A DNA stretch of 64,000 nucleotides from Deltaproteobacteria bacterium (GTDB lineage Bacteria > Myxococcota_A > Polyangia > GCA-2747355 > JADLHG01), in the NCBI GenBank assembly GCA_020848905.1, contig JADLHG010000036.1, positions 1-64,000 on the forward strand, given 5' to 3'. Under the pieces are notes generated by a model. That model was not told the DNA's origin. It did no database searches and worked only from the letters and a program-made list of their open reading frames with translations. Shown in pieces: positions 1 through 8,526 of this stretch (its first letter is position 1; each line of letters opens with the position of its first letter). The translations under genes were made by a program, and so were the position numbers.

Positions 1-826
1 GATCCGGCTCGTCGTGCCGCGGGTAGGTGCCGAAGACCCGCAGCAGCGTGCAAAGCTCCTCCAGGTGCGAGAGAGCGCGCTCGACCGGCTGCCGCGGCCC
101 CTCGTGCACGCAGTCCAGGTAGAAGACGTAGGACCACGCTTCGCCCGGCAGGGGGCGCGACTCGATCTTCGTCAGGTCCAGGTCGCGCAGGGCGAAGACG
201 GCGAGGGCCTTGAAGAGCCCGCCGGGGCGGTTCGGCAGCGAGAAGGCGAGCGAGGTCTTCTCGGGCCCCACGCCGGGAGCGGAGAGGGGCTCGCGGGCCA
301 GCACGAGGAAGCGCGTCACGTTGCCCGCGCGGTCCTCGAAGTCGGACTTCAGCACGGACATCCCATGGACTTCGGCGGCCAGCCGGCTCGCGATCGCCGC
401 TGCGTCGCGTCGCCCGCTCAGGGCCAGGTCGCGGACCGCGCTCGCCGTGTCGTAGGCCGGCTCGGTAGCGACGCCCAGCGCCGCGAGCCGCGCCTCGCAC
501 TGCGCGAGGGCCTGCGGGTGCGACCTGACGACGCGCACCGCCTCGAGCGGTACCCCGGGGGCGGCGATCAGACAGTGCGAGATGCGGAGCGTCTGCTCGC
601 CCACGAGGTGCAGCCGGTGCCGGAGGAGCAGGTCGTAGTTCCGATGAATCGTCCCGGCCAGGGAGTTCTCGATCGGCACGACGCCCCGCTTGGCGCGCCC
701 CGCCTCGACGGCCTCGAACACGGCGTCGAAGCTCGGCTCGGAGGTCGGCTCGGCCGTATCGCCAAAGAAGGCGCGGCAGGCCAGCTCCGAGTACGCGCCG
801 CGCTCCCCCTGGAAGGCGACCCTCAT
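1..826 (-). CDS. pheA: Prephenate dehydratase, C-terminal end cut off by the window
   Basis: Converts prephenate to phenylpyruvate in phenylalanine synthesis. The protein starts MRVAFQGERGAYSE and runs 275 residues to the window edge. It shows the PIENSLAGT segment near residue 50, the catalytic TRF triplet (GNVTRFLV), and then an ACT domain with PGGL and ESRP motifs, which in this family bind phenylalanine for feedback inhibition. There is no fused chorismate mutase domain, which fits the separate aroH gene upstream. The start codon overlaps the tyrA stop (ATGA), so translation is probably coupled. It is the last visible gene of an aroH-aroF-tyrA-pheA operon. Only the end of the ACT domain is missing. 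Confidence 0.95.
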   Translation of the reverse strand, partial: MRVAFQGERGAYSELACRAFFGDTAEPTSEPSFDAVFEAVEAGRAKRGVVPIENSLAGTIHRNYDLLLRHRLHLVGEQTLRISHCLIAAPGVPLEAVRVVRSHPQALAQCEARLAALGVATEPAYDTASAVRDLALSGRRDAAAIASRLAAEVHGMSVLKSDFEDRAGNVTRFLVLAREPLSAPGVGPEKTSLAFSLPNRPGGLFKALAVFALRDLDLTKIESRPLPGEAWSYVFYLDCVHEGPRQPVERALSHLEELCTLLRVFGTYPRHDEPD

Positions 827-1686
827 GAACGGCGGTTGAGCTGGTGCCACCGCCTCTGCACCGACCCGAGGTGGGCCGCGAGTGCCTCCGGGTCCTCCGC
901 CTCGATCCGGCGCACCAGCTCGTCGAGGGCGCCGCGCGCGCGAGCGAGCACGGGGAGCAGGAGGTCGGCGTTCGTGACCAGGATGTCGGCGATCATCCGC
1001 GGATCGCTGCCGGCCACCCGCGAGGTGTCCCGAAAGCCCGACGCGATCAGCGCCTGCCCCTCCTCGCGGAGCCCGTCGGTGGCCGCCACGAGCGCCGCCG
1101 ACAGGGCGTAGGGGAGGTGGCTCACGGTGGCCACTGCCGCGTCGTGCGTCGCCGCGTCCATCCACAGGGGGCGAGCGCCGAGGGCCCCCACGAGCGCCTC
1201 GGCCTTCGCCTCCGCCTCGGGGGTGGTGCGTTCGCTGTCGCAGAGGACGAAGGTCTTCTCGGCGAAGAGCTCCGAGTCGGCGGCGCCGAAGCCCGCTCGC
1301 TCCTTGCCGCACATCGGGTGCCCGCCCACCGCGAGGAGCTCCTGGGGGAGTTCGTCCATCGCCGCGATCGTCGCGCGCTTGGTGCTGCCGACGTCGAGGA
1401 CCAGCGTACCGGGGGCGAGGAACTCGGGGAGCTCGGGGAGCAGCCGGAGGTTCGTGCGCACCGGCGCGGCGAGCACCACGATGGTCGCCTCGCCGAGCAG
1501 GTCGCCGAGCTCCGCGCTCGCGTCATCGAGCAGGCCGAGCGCCGCGGCCTGCGACCGGGTTCCTTCGTCGGGCTCGATGGCGCTCAGCTTCGCCACGTCG
1601 TCTCGAATGGCCAGCGCGAGGGAGCCCCCCATCAGTCCGAGCCCCACCACGCACACCCGCTCTTGCTTCAGCGCGCGCGTCCACAT
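823..1686 (-). CDS. tyrA: Prephenate dehydrogenase
   Basis: Oxidises prephenate to 4-hydroxyphenylpyruvate in tyrosine synthesis. The N-terminus carries a Rossmann motif (VGLGLMGGS), and the acidic residue after the second strand (AIEPDE) favours NAD over NADP. The GGHPMCGKERAG segment contains the expected active-site histidine. At 287 residues it is the size of a monofunctional enzyme with no ACT domain. I chose the ATG at 1686 (MWTRALKQ) rather than a further upstream start because it lies one base after the aroF stop codon. The stop overlaps the pheA start. Confidence 0.94.
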   Translation of the reverse strand: MWTRALKQERVCVVGLGLMGGSLALAIRDDVAKLSAIEPDEGTRSQAAALGLLDDASAELGDLLGEATIVVLAAPVRTNLRLLPELPEFLAPGTLVLDVGSTKRATIAAMDELPQELLAVGGHPMCGKERAGFGAADSELFAEKTFVLCDSERTTPEAEAKAEALVGALGARPLWMDAATHDAAVATVSHLPYALSAALVAATDGLREEGQALIASGFRDTSRVAGSDPRMIADILVTNADLLLPVLARARGALDELVRRIEAEDPEALAAHLGSVQRRWHQLNRRS

Positions 1687-1687
1687 C

Positions 1688-2701
1688 TCAGGCGTTCCTC
1701 CCCACGGCACGGGCCACGGCGCGCACCTCGCGCACCAGCTCGGCGAAGCGTTCGGGTTTGAGCGATTGCGGCCCATCGGAGAGAGCCCTCTCCGGGGCCG
1801 GGTGCACCTCGACGATGAGTCCGTCCGCGCCCGCGGCGACGGCGGCGCGCGAGGCGGCGGCCACGAGCTGCCACTGCCCCGTGGCGTGGCTCGGGTCCGC
1901 GATCACCGGCAGGTGCGTGCGATGCTTCAGCACGGGGATGGCGTTGATGTCGAAGGTGTTGCGGGTATAGGTCTCGAAGGTTCGAATGCCGCGCTCGCAG
2001 AGCATCACCTGCGCGTTGCCTTGCGCCAGGATGTACTCGGCGCTCATCAGGAGCTCCTCGAGCGTGCTCATCAGGCCGCGCTTGAGGAGCACGGGCTTTC
2101 TGCACTGGCCGACGGCCTTGAGCAAGTTGAAGTTCTGCATGTTCCGCGCGCCGATCTGCAGCACGTCCGCGTACTCGACGACCGGCGCGATCTCCTCGAT
2201 CCCCATCACCTCGGTCACGACCGGCAGCCCGGTGGCCTCGCGCGCCTCGGCGAGGAGCTTGAGCCCCTCGAGCCCCATCCCCTGAAACGCGTAGGGCGAG
2301 CTGCGCGGCTTGAACGCCCCGCCCCGGAGCGCCGTGGCCCCCGCTTCCTTGACGGCGTGCGCGGTCTCGAGGATCTGCTCGCGGCTCTCGACCGAGCAGG
2401 GCCCGGCGATGAGCAGGAGCTCGGCCCCTCCGGCGGTCACCGCACCGACGGGGAAGCGCGTTCCCTCGGGCCGGCTGTGGCGGCTCGCCAGCTTGTAGGG
2501 CTCCAGCACGCGCACCGCGTTCGAGACCCCCTCGAGCATCGTGAACTCCGGGGGGTCGAGCAGTCGCCCGTCCCCGACCAGGCCGATGATCGTCCGCTCG
2601 GCGCCCGGGCTCAGGTGGGCGCGCAGGCCCAGGCGCTCGGCGTGCCGCACCACGGCCTCGATCTGCGCGGGCGAGGCGTGGGGCTCCATGATGATGACCA
2701 T
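1688..2701 (-). CDS. aroF: 3-deoxy-7-phosphoheptulonate synthase (DAHP synthase, type I-beta)
   Basis: Condenses phosphoenolpyruvate and erythrose 4-phosphate, the first step of the shikimate pathway. The 337-residue protein begins with a ferredoxin-like regulatory domain of about 70 residues ([10 protein letters not shown]). The TIM barrel follows, with GPCSVES, the LLKRG lysine, [13 protein letters not shown] and DPSHATG motifs. This two-domain layout is typical of feedback-regulated bacterial enzymes of the Thermotoga/Bacillus type. It lies 34 bases after aroH and one base before tyrA, so pathway entry and the terminal Phe/Tyr branch are in one transcription unit. The choice among aroF, aroG and aroA as symbol is conventional. 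Confidence 0.94.
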   Translation of the reverse strand: MVIIMEPHASPAQIEAVVRHAERLGLRAHLSPGAERTIIGLVGDGRLLDPPEFTMLEGVSNAVRVLEPYKLASRHSRPEGTRFPVGAVTAGGAELLLIAGPCSVESREQILETAHAVKEAGATALRGGAFKPRSSPYAFQGMGLEGLKLLAEAREATGLPVVTEVMGIEEIAPVVEYADVLQIGARNMQNFNLLKAVGQCRKPVLLKRGLMSTLEELLMSAEYILAQGNAQVMLCERGIRTFETYTRNTFDINAIPVLKHRTHLPVIADPSHATGQWQLVAAASRAAVAAGADGLIVEVHPAPERALSDGPQSLKPERFAELVREVRAVARAVGRNA

Positions 2702-2735
2702 GCGGGGCTCCGTTCCGGGAAAAGGGGCTGACGGG

Positions 2736-3119
2736 TCAGCGCGGCCAGCGGCGGTCCGGGCGGAGCCGTACCGCGTCGCGCAGATAGACGTGCTTGATCT
2801 CGTCGGCGCGTCGGGCCGTGTTCCAGTGCAGAAGGACGCGGATGCAGCGCGGGAGCGCGCCCGGGACGGGCAGCTCCTGGCTGCAGAGGATCGGGGTGTC
2901 GGAGTAGCCGAGCTCGCGGGCCGCCTGCGCCGGGAAGGCCGAGGTGAGGTCAGCCGTCGAGGTGAAGAAGATGCTCGCCACGTCCTGGGCCTGGATCTGA
3001 TTCGCCTTGAGGAGGGTCGAGAGGAGCTCGCGCGCGGCCTCCACGATCGCCGCTGCCGTGTTCTCCTCGGCGGTCGTGGCGCCCCGTACCCCCCGCATGG
3101 CCGTCGGTGCATCCTTCAT
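2736..3119 (-). CDS. aroH: Chorismate mutase, monofunctional AroH class
   Basis: Rearranges chorismate to prephenate. The 127-residue protein has the trimeric AroH fold signature: [14 protein letters not shown] with the substrate-binding arginine, the glutamate in [10 protein letters not shown], the arginine in CIRV, and the tyrosine in HVYLRD, followed by LRPD. The ATG at 3119 gives a seven-residue extension before MRGVRGAT. An ATG at 3098 is an alternative that matches the start of Bacillus AroH more closely. First gene of the aromatic operon, transcribed divergently from preT across about 100 bases. Confidence 0.93.
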   Translation of the reverse strand: MKDAPTAMRGVRGATTAEENTAAAIVEAARELLSTLLKANQIQAQDVASIFFTSTADLTSAFPAQAARELGYSDTPILCSQELPVPGALPRCIRVLLHWNTARRADEIKHVYLRDAVRLRPDRRWPR

Positions 3120-3149
3120 GCGAGGGATGCTGACACACTCACCAGCCCC

Positions 3150-3179
3150 TTGCCAAGCCGACCGAGGCCCTCCTAAGAT
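3150..3179 (+). promoter_or_regulatory. Candidate sigma-70 promoter of preT-preA
   Basis: TTGCCA (3150-3155) and TAAGAT (3174-3179) are separated by 18 bases, about 45 bases before the preT ATG. Both hexamers match consensus at four or more positions. The site lies in the divergent region between aroH and preT. Confidence 0.45.
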
Positions 3180-3223
3180 ACGCCGCTGGCCTGTTTTTGC
3201 GCGGTCACGACGACGAGGAAACC

Positions 3224-4549
3224 ATGACGGCAATCCCCACCGCGCGCGAGGGTGCGACCCCCGAGTTCGCGCCGCTCAAGCCCGCTCTGAGCCGCGACGA
3301 GGCGCTCGCCGAGGCGAGCCGCTGCCTCTTCTGTTACGACGCGCCCTGCACGCGAGCCTGTCCGACGCAGATCGACGTGCCGGCCTTCATCAAGAAGATC
3401 GCCTCGGGGAACCTGAAGGGCTCCGCGCGCACGATCCTGGAGGCGAACGTCCTCGGCTACTCGTGCGCGCGCGTCTGCCCGACGGAGGTGCTCTGCGAGG
3501 GGGCCTGCGTCCTGCACGACCTGCACAAGCGGCCGATCGCGATCGGTCAGCTGCAGCGGTACGCGACCGAGCCCGTGGTCCGGGGGCGGCAAGCGCTCTT
3601 TCGGGCGGCGCCCTCCAACGGTCGTCGCGTGGCGGTGGTGGGCGCGGGTCCGGCGGGCCTCTCGTGCGCCGCCGAGCTCGTGCGCGCGGGCTACGCGGTG
3701 CAGGTCTACGAGGCCGCGGCGCAGGCGGGCGGCCTGAACACCGTCGGGGTCGCGGACTACAAGCTGGACCGCGACGCGGCGCTCGCCGAGGTGGCGTGGG
3801 TCGAGAGCCTCGGCGTGACCGTGCAGTGCGGCACGCGGGTCGGGGTGGACCTCCCCTTCGAGCGGCTGCTCGCGGACCACGCCGCGGTCTTCGTCGGCGT
3901 GGGGCTCGGCGCGGTGCCGCCGCTCGGCATCCCGGGCGAGGGGCTGTCCGGCGTGCGGGACGTGCTCGAGTTCATCGCCGAGCTCAAGACGCGACCCAAG
4001 GCGGAGGTCTCGCTGGCCGGCCGGCGCGTGGCGGTGCTCGGCGGAGGGAACACCGCCATCGACGGCGTCACGCAGGCCTCTCGCCTCGGGGCGGCCAAGG
4101 TCTACCTCGTCTACCGCCGCGGCCCGGCGCAGATGCCGGCCTACGCGCACGAGGTCGAGCTGGCCCGGCTCGACGGGGTCGAGCTGGTCTTCTGCGCCCA
4201 GCCCGTCGCGGTGCTCGGCGAGACGCGCGTCGAGGGGCTGCGCTGCCAGCGGACCCGGGTTAACGCAAGCGGGAGCGCCGAGCCCATCCCCGGCGAGACC
4301 TTCGAGCTGCCCGTCGAGCTCGTGCTCCGCGCGACGGGGCAGGAGAAGCGGCGGGCCTTCTGGTCGGCCATCCCGTCGCTCTCCCTCGACGCGCGGGGTT
4401 GCGTGGCGGTGGACGCCGAGGGGCGCACGAGCCACCCGCAGGTGTGGGCCGGCGGGGACTGTGCGAACGGCGGCAAGGAAGTGGTGAACGCGGTGGCCGA
4501 GGGGAAGCGCGCCGCACGGAGCATCCACCGCGTGCTGGAGGAAGGCTGA
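3224..4549 (+). CDS. preT: NAD-dependent dihydropyrimidine dehydrogenase, PreT-type subunit
   Basis: The NAD(H)- and FAD-binding electron-transfer subunit that works with PreA to reduce uracil or thymine to the dihydro form. The N-terminal domain carries two iron-sulfur cysteine clusters (CLFCYDAPCTRACP and CARVCPTEVLCEGAC). It is followed by a GAGPAGL FAD motif near residue 135 and a second nucleotide-binding loop (VLGGGNTAID). This matches the glutamate-synthase-small-subunit-like architecture. The ATG at 3224 sits behind a GAGGAA ribosome site, so I prefer it to a TTG at 3197. The stop codon overlaps the preA ATG. Confidence 0.92.
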   Translation: MTAIPTAREGATPEFAPLKPALSRDEALAEASRCLFCYDAPCTRACPTQIDVPAFIKKIASGNLKGSARTILEANVLGYSCARVCPTEVLCEGACVLHDLHKRPIAIGQLQRYATEPVVRGRQALFRAAPSNGRRVAVVGAGPAGLSCAAELVRAGYAVQVYEAAAQAGGLNTVGVADYKLDRDAALAEVAWVESLGVTVQCGTRVGVDLPFERLLADHAAVFVGVGLGAVPPLGIPGEGLSGVRDVLEFIAELKTRPKAEVSLAGRRVAVLGGGNTAIDGVTQASRLGAAKVYLVYRRGPAQMPAYAHEVELARLDGVELVFCAQPVAVLGETRVEGLRCQRTRVNASGSAEPIPGETFELPVELVLRATGQEKRRAFWSAIPSLSLDARGCVAVDAEGRTSHPQVWAGGDCANGGKEVVNAVAEGKRAARSIHRVLEEG

Positions 4550-5841
4550 TGGCCGATCTGCGGGTGAATCTGGGCGGCATCAAGGCGCCGAACCCCTTCT
4601 GGTTGGCCTCGGCCCCGCCGACCAACACCGGGGATCAGGTGATGCGCGCCTTCGACGCCGGCTGGGGCGGCGCGGTCTGGAAGACCCTCGGCGAACCGGT
4701 GGTCAACGTCTGGTCCCGCTACAGCTCGGTGGACTACGGCGGGCAGCGCATGATGGGGCTCAACAACATCGAGCTCATCACGGACCGTCCGCTCGCCGTC
4801 AACCTGCGCGAGATCGCCGAGGTCAAGAAGCGCTACCCGAAGCAGGCCCTGGTGGTGAGCCTGATGGTGGAGTCGAAGCGCGAGGCCTGGCACACGATCG
4901 TCAAGCAGGCCGAGGACGCCGGGGCGGATGGCCTCGAGCTCAACTTCGGCTGTCCGCACGGCATGTCGGAGCGCGGGATGGGGTCGGCCGTGGGGCAGGT
5001 GCCGGACTACACCTGCCAGATCACCGAGTGGGTCAAGGAAGTGGCCCGGACCCCCGTGATCGTGAAGCTCACGCCGAACGTGACCGACGTGCGCTACGTG
5101 GCGCGCGCGGCGGTGCGCGGCGGCGCGGACGCGGTGAGCCTGATCAACACGATCAACAGCGTGACGAGCATCGACCTGGACACCTTCGCCCCACGCCCCA
5201 CCGTGGCCGGGCTCTCGTCGCACGGGGGCTACTGCGGTCCGGCGGTCAAGCCCATCGCGCTGAACATGGTGGCGGAGATCGCGCGCGACGCCGAGTGCGA
5301 CACGATCCCGATCAGCGGCATCGGCGGGATCTCCACCTGGCGCGACGCCGCCGAGTTCATCCTGCTCGGCGCGACCTCGGTCCAGGTCTGCACCGCGGTG
5401 ATGCACTACGGGTTCCGCATCGTGGAGGACATGCTCGACGGCCTGAGCAACTACCTCGACGAGAAGGGCCTCGCCACGCTGGACGAGCTGCGGGGGCGGA
5501 GCGTGCAGCGCGTGCGCGACTGGAAGGAGCTGGACCTCAACTACGTGGTGCGAGCCGAGATCGCGCAGGAGAAGTGCATCGGCTGCGGGCTCTGCTACAC
5601 GGCCTGCAACGACGGTGCGCACCAGGCGATCGGCGCGCGGCGGGACGAGCGGCGGGGGCGGACCGAGGTGTGGGTCAAGGAGGACGACTGCGTCGGGTGC
5701 AACCTCTGCAGCCTGGTCTGCCCGGTGATGGGGTGCATCACCATGCGCGCCATCGAGACCGGGCACGGCAAGGTGACCTGGGAGGACCACCAGGGGGGTA
5801 GGGGGAAGCTGGCTCCGCGGCCGCAGGACCGGCACCACTAG
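4549..5841 (+). CDS. preA: NAD-dependent dihydropyrimidine dehydrogenase, PreA-type catalytic subunit
   Basis: An FMN enzyme that reduces the pyrimidine ring. The 430-residue chain is a dihydroorotate-dehydrogenase-like barrel with the catalytic cysteine in NFGCPHGMSERGMG, the GIGGISTW phosphate-binding loop, and a C-terminal ferredoxin domain with two 4Fe-4S motifs (CIGCGLCYTAC and CVGCNLCSLVCP). That domain arrangement is diagnostic for DPD/PreA. Its start overlaps the preT stop (TGATG), giving a two-gene operon. The later pathway genes are elsewhere in the window: dihydropyrimidinase at 34129 and beta-ureidopropionase at 22319. Confidence 0.94.
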   Translation: MADLRVNLGGIKAPNPFWLASAPPTNTGDQVMRAFDAGWGGAVWKTLGEPVVNVWSRYSSVDYGGQRMMGLNNIELITDRPLAVNLREIAEVKKRYPKQALVVSLMVESKREAWHTIVKQAEDAGADGLELNFGCPHGMSERGMGSAVGQVPDYTCQITEWVKEVARTPVIVKLTPNVTDVRYVARAAVRGGADAVSLINTINSVTSIDLDTFAPRPTVAGLSSHGGYCGPAVKPIALNMVAEIARDAECDTIPISGIGGISTWRDAAEFILLGATSVQVCTAVMHYGFRIVEDMLDGLSNYLDEKGLATLDELRGRSVQRVRDWKELDLNYVVRAEIAQEKCIGCGLCYTACNDGAHQAIGARRDERRGRTEVWVKEDDCVGCNLCSLVCPVMGCITMRAIETGHGKVTWEDHQGGRGKLAPRPQDRHH

Positions 5842-5928
5842 GCCTACGGGTCGAGGTTTCCCGCGGGCCGTAGCCCAGGAAAGTGCCCCATTGCCCGGTG
5901 GCGGCGCCCCGCGTAGGCTGATCGGCAC

Positions 5929-7212
5929 ATGCGTCCCTTCGTGATCGCCGGCCGGGTTTTCGTGATGGGCGTCGTGGTCTTCTGGTACCTCACGCTCTAC
6001 GGCTTCGGCCGCCTGCGCGTGCGACTGCTTCCGCGGGGAGAGCGGGCCCGGGCCCGCGCGCGGCTGCAGGGCCGCATCCTGCGGCGCGTGCTCACGGCCC
6101 TCGGCGCCACCTTCATCAAGCTCGGGCAGGTGCTCAGCACGCGCCCCGACCTCCTCGAGCCCGAGGTGATCGACGAGCTCAAGCAGCTCCAGGACAAGCT
6201 GCCCCCCTTCTCCTTCGAACGGGCGCGGCGGCAGATCGAGGGGGACCTGGGCGGACCGGTCGAGCAGCACTTCGCCGAGATCGAGCCGGCCCCGGTGGCG
6301 GCGGCGAGTGTGGCCCAGGTGCACCGTGGACGCCTCGCGGACGGGCGCGTCGTGGCGGTGAAGGTGCTGCGCCCCGACGTGCGGCAGAAGGTGGAGCGCG
6401 ACGCGGCCATCCTGCGCGCGGGAGCCCGGCTCGTGGCGCTGCACCCGCGTGCGCGGCTCTCGGACCCGGTCGGGCACCTCGAGCACTTCGTGCAGGGGAT
6501 CATCGATCAGACCGACCTCCGGCTCGAGGCGGCGCACTACGAGACCTTCCGCCGCAACTTCGAGGACGAGCCGCGGGTGCGCTTTCCGGAGGTCCACCCG
6601 ACGCTCTCGAGCGGCAACGTGATGACGATGGAGTTCGTGGAAGGGAACAAGGTGGATGCCCTCCCCCCCGGCGACCACCGCCCGCTCGCGCTGCTCCTGC
6701 AGGACCTCGTCATGCGCATGTGCTTCGAGCACGGCTTCGTCCACGCCGATCTTCACCCGGGGAACTTCCTCGTCCTTCCCGACGGAAAGGTCGTGCTCTT
6801 CGACGTGGGGCTGGTGAAACGCCTCGGTCCGGGCCTCCTGCGCCAGTTCACGGACTTCACCCGCTGCATGACGATGGGGGACGCCAAGGACATGGTGGCC
6901 CACCTGAAGGAGTTCCACGGTTACGTGGGACAGCTCGACTGGGACGAGGTGGAGCGCGACCTGGAGGTCTTTCTCGGCCACTTCCGTCAGCTCGACGTGG
7001 CGCAGCTCGAGTTCGGCGGACTGGTCAACGACCTCTTGGCGCTGGCGCGGCGGCACCGACTCCGCCCGATGGCCGAGATGGTGCTCGTCCTCGTGGCGCT
7101 CGTCACGATCGAGGGGGTCGGCAAGAGCCTCCATCCGGACCGCAACCTCTTCGACGAGACGGCGCGCTTCCTCGGTCCGTTGCTGGCCCGCGGCCAGGGC
7201 CTCGGCGCCTGA
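5929..7212 (+). CDS. ABC1/UbiB-family atypical kinase
   Basis: An atypical protein-kinase-like ATPase linked in other bacteria to ubiquinone or isoprenoid-lipid metabolism. Motifs in order are an N-terminal hydrophobic stretch (residues 3-25), the family hallmark KLGQVLSTRPDLLE, the alanine-rich nucleotide loop AAASVAQVHRG, the lysine in VAVKVLRP, HADLHPGNFLV, and FDVGLV where kinases usually have DFG. The 427 residues are shorter than E. coli UbiB, which has two C-terminal membrane helices; a hydrophobic segment near residues 385-400 (MVLVLVALVTIEG) may be the remaining anchor. There is no ubi gene next to it, so the substrate pathway is not indicated. Confidence 0.88.
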   Translation: MRPFVIAGRVFVMGVVVFWYLTLYGFGRLRVRLLPRGERARARARLQGRILRRVLTALGATFIKLGQVLSTRPDLLEPEVIDELKQLQDKLPPFSFERARRQIEGDLGGPVEQHFAEIEPAPVAAASVAQVHRGRLADGRVVAVKVLRPDVRQKVERDAAILRAGARLVALHPRARLSDPVGHLEHFVQGIIDQTDLRLEAAHYETFRRNFEDEPRVRFPEVHPTLSSGNVMTMEFVEGNKVDALPPGDHRPLALLLQDLVMRMCFEHGFVHADLHPGNFLVLPDGKVVLFDVGLVKRLGPGLLRQFTDFTRCMTMGDAKDMVAHLKEFHGYVGQLDWDEVERDLEVFLGHFRQLDVAQLEFGGLVNDLLALARRHRLRPMAEMVLVLVALVTIEGVGKSLHPDRNLFDETARFLGPLLARGQGLGA

Positions 7213-7375
7213 CACAGAAGCACGTCGTTGCGTGATCAAGCCGTGGGCAAACATGGTCGCAGTTTAGGTGACGTGCGGCACGCGCGCTGAGTCGTGCGCG
7301 CCACAGTGCAGCGCGCGGGCGACGGCGTACGATGGCGCACGCGGGGTCGAGGCTGCGTTTTCGCGCCCGCCGCGC

Positions 7376-7391
7376 CGGCACGCGCTTTGCT
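7376..7391 (+). promoter_or_regulatory. Candidate sigma-54 (-24/-12) promoter
   Basis: CGGCACGCGCTTTGCT keeps GG-N10-GC spacing and differs from TGGCAC-N5-TTGCW at one position. The predicted start of transcription, near 7402, is only about three bases before the ATG at 7405. Confidence 0.6.
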
Positions 7392-7404
7392 CCCACCGCG
7401 CGTC

Positions 7405-8526
7405 ATGCGACCTCTGCGACTCTCGCGTCTGCGTCGTTCGGCCGCCGCCTGCGCCGTCGCGTGCGTCGCGACCCTCTCCGGCTGCGCGGGGCTGCGTCCG
7501 GTCCACCCACGCATGGCCCCCGAGTTCGCGCGGGGCGAGGCGCCGGTGCGGAAGGTGGCCCTGCTCCCCGTCGACCTCAGCTTGCAGGTGGCCGGCCGCT
7601 CGGTGCGCTCGCCGGAGCTCGAGCGCGCCATCCAGGCGCTCAGCCATCGGGCCGTGAGCGAGCTGGTGCTGGCGCTCCGTCGGCGGGGCTACGAGGTGAA
7701 CGCGGTGCTACGGCCCGACGGAGTGGCGCTCGCGCTCCCCGGGGGGAAGCTCGAGGCCGTGCTGCATCCGCAGGACCTTCTCGCCCTGCGCGTGCAGCTC
7801 CACGAGCAGACGGCGCACGCTCCCCCCGGTCCCGGCCCGCTCGAGGCCGAGACCTCGCCCGAGCTCACCATCCCGCTCAAGGCCGTGCTGGGGGCCGACG
7901 CCACGCTCTACGCCCGAGGCTGGGCCTACGTGGCGCCGAGGCAGAGCGGCTGGATCACCGCGCTGCAGATCGTGGGCATCACGCTCCTCGTCGCGGTGGC
8001 GGTGGTGCTGATCGCCGCCGCCATCGCGGGCAAGGGGAAGGGGCTGAGCGGCCTCGGCAAGCTCTTCTCGGGGATCGGGCGCGGGGCGGCGCACGTCGCG
8101 GTGGCCCTCGGCCGCATCACGGTGCGGGCGCTCCCCGAGCTCGTGCGCCTCGGCGCGATCGCGACCCACGCCGGGAGCCGACCCTGCCGGAGTTGCGTGC
8201 CTCCTCCCGATTGGCGGGATCCCTGGGACCGGTCACCGCCCCGGGAGAGCGGCGCGCGTCAGCTCCCGCACCCGGTCCCGCTCACGCTCGACCTGCGCGG
8301 GAGAGGACCGGCCCCGACGAGCTCGGTCGCGGGAGTGGCCATCTCGCTCGTGCACAACGAGACGGGGCGCGTGCTCTGGCACGCGGGGCAGACCTTCGAG
8401 GTCACCCTGACCGGGGAGGGGAAGCTCGAGCGCCTGATCGAGCACTTCCTGAAGCAGCTCCCGCTGGCGCCCGGTCCGCTGCCCGGTCCGCTGCCCGGTC
8501 CGGCCCGGCTCAGAGCCCCGCGTTGA
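7405..8526 (+). CDS. Lipoprotein of unknown function with an internal membrane segment
   Basis: Not recognised. The 373-residue product starts with a basic N-terminus, a hydrophobic stretch and a lipobox (LSGC, cysteine near residue 27), so it should be a lipid-anchored envelope protein. A conserved-looking block follows (RKVALLPVDLSLQV). A strongly hydrophobic segment near residues 190-212 (VGITLLVAVAVVLIAAAIAG) is followed by a Gly/Lys-rich stretch. The last 20 residues are a PLPGP repeat encoded by a 12-base tandem repeat. I chose the ATG at 7405 because it gives a complete signal peptide; no clear ribosome site precedes it. The 3' end overlaps the convergent peptidase gene by 17 bases. 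Confidence 0.7.
   Translation: MRPLRLSRLRRSAAACAVACVATLSGCAGLRPVHPRMAPEFARGEAPVRKVALLPVDLSLQVAGRSVRSPELERAIQALSHRAVSELVLALRRRGYEVNAVLRPDGVALALPGGKLEAVLHPQDLLALRVQLHEQTAHAPPGPGPLEAETSPELTIPLKAVLGADATLYARGWAYVAPRQSGWITALQIVGITLLVAVAVVLIAAAIAGKGKGLSGLGKLFSGIGRGAAHVAVALGRITVRALPELVRLGAIATHAGSRPCRSCVPPPDWRDPWDRSPPRESGARQLPHPVPLTLDLRGRGPAPTSSVAGVAISLVHNETGRVLWHAGQTFEVTLTGEGKLERLIEHFLKQLPLAPGPLPGPLPGPARLRAPR

Noticed and set aside
7213-7240. AGCACGTCGTTGCG downstream of the ABC1 kinase gene as a sigma-54 site
   Set aside because: The -24 GG is not intact and spacing is one base short; a better site exists at 7376.
4141-7254. Open frame of 1037 codons on the minus strand opposite preA and the ABC1 kinase gene
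   Set aside because: The plus-strand genes have complete family motifs. The antisense frame is open because of high GC in third positions and is dominated by His, Arg and Leu with no domain.
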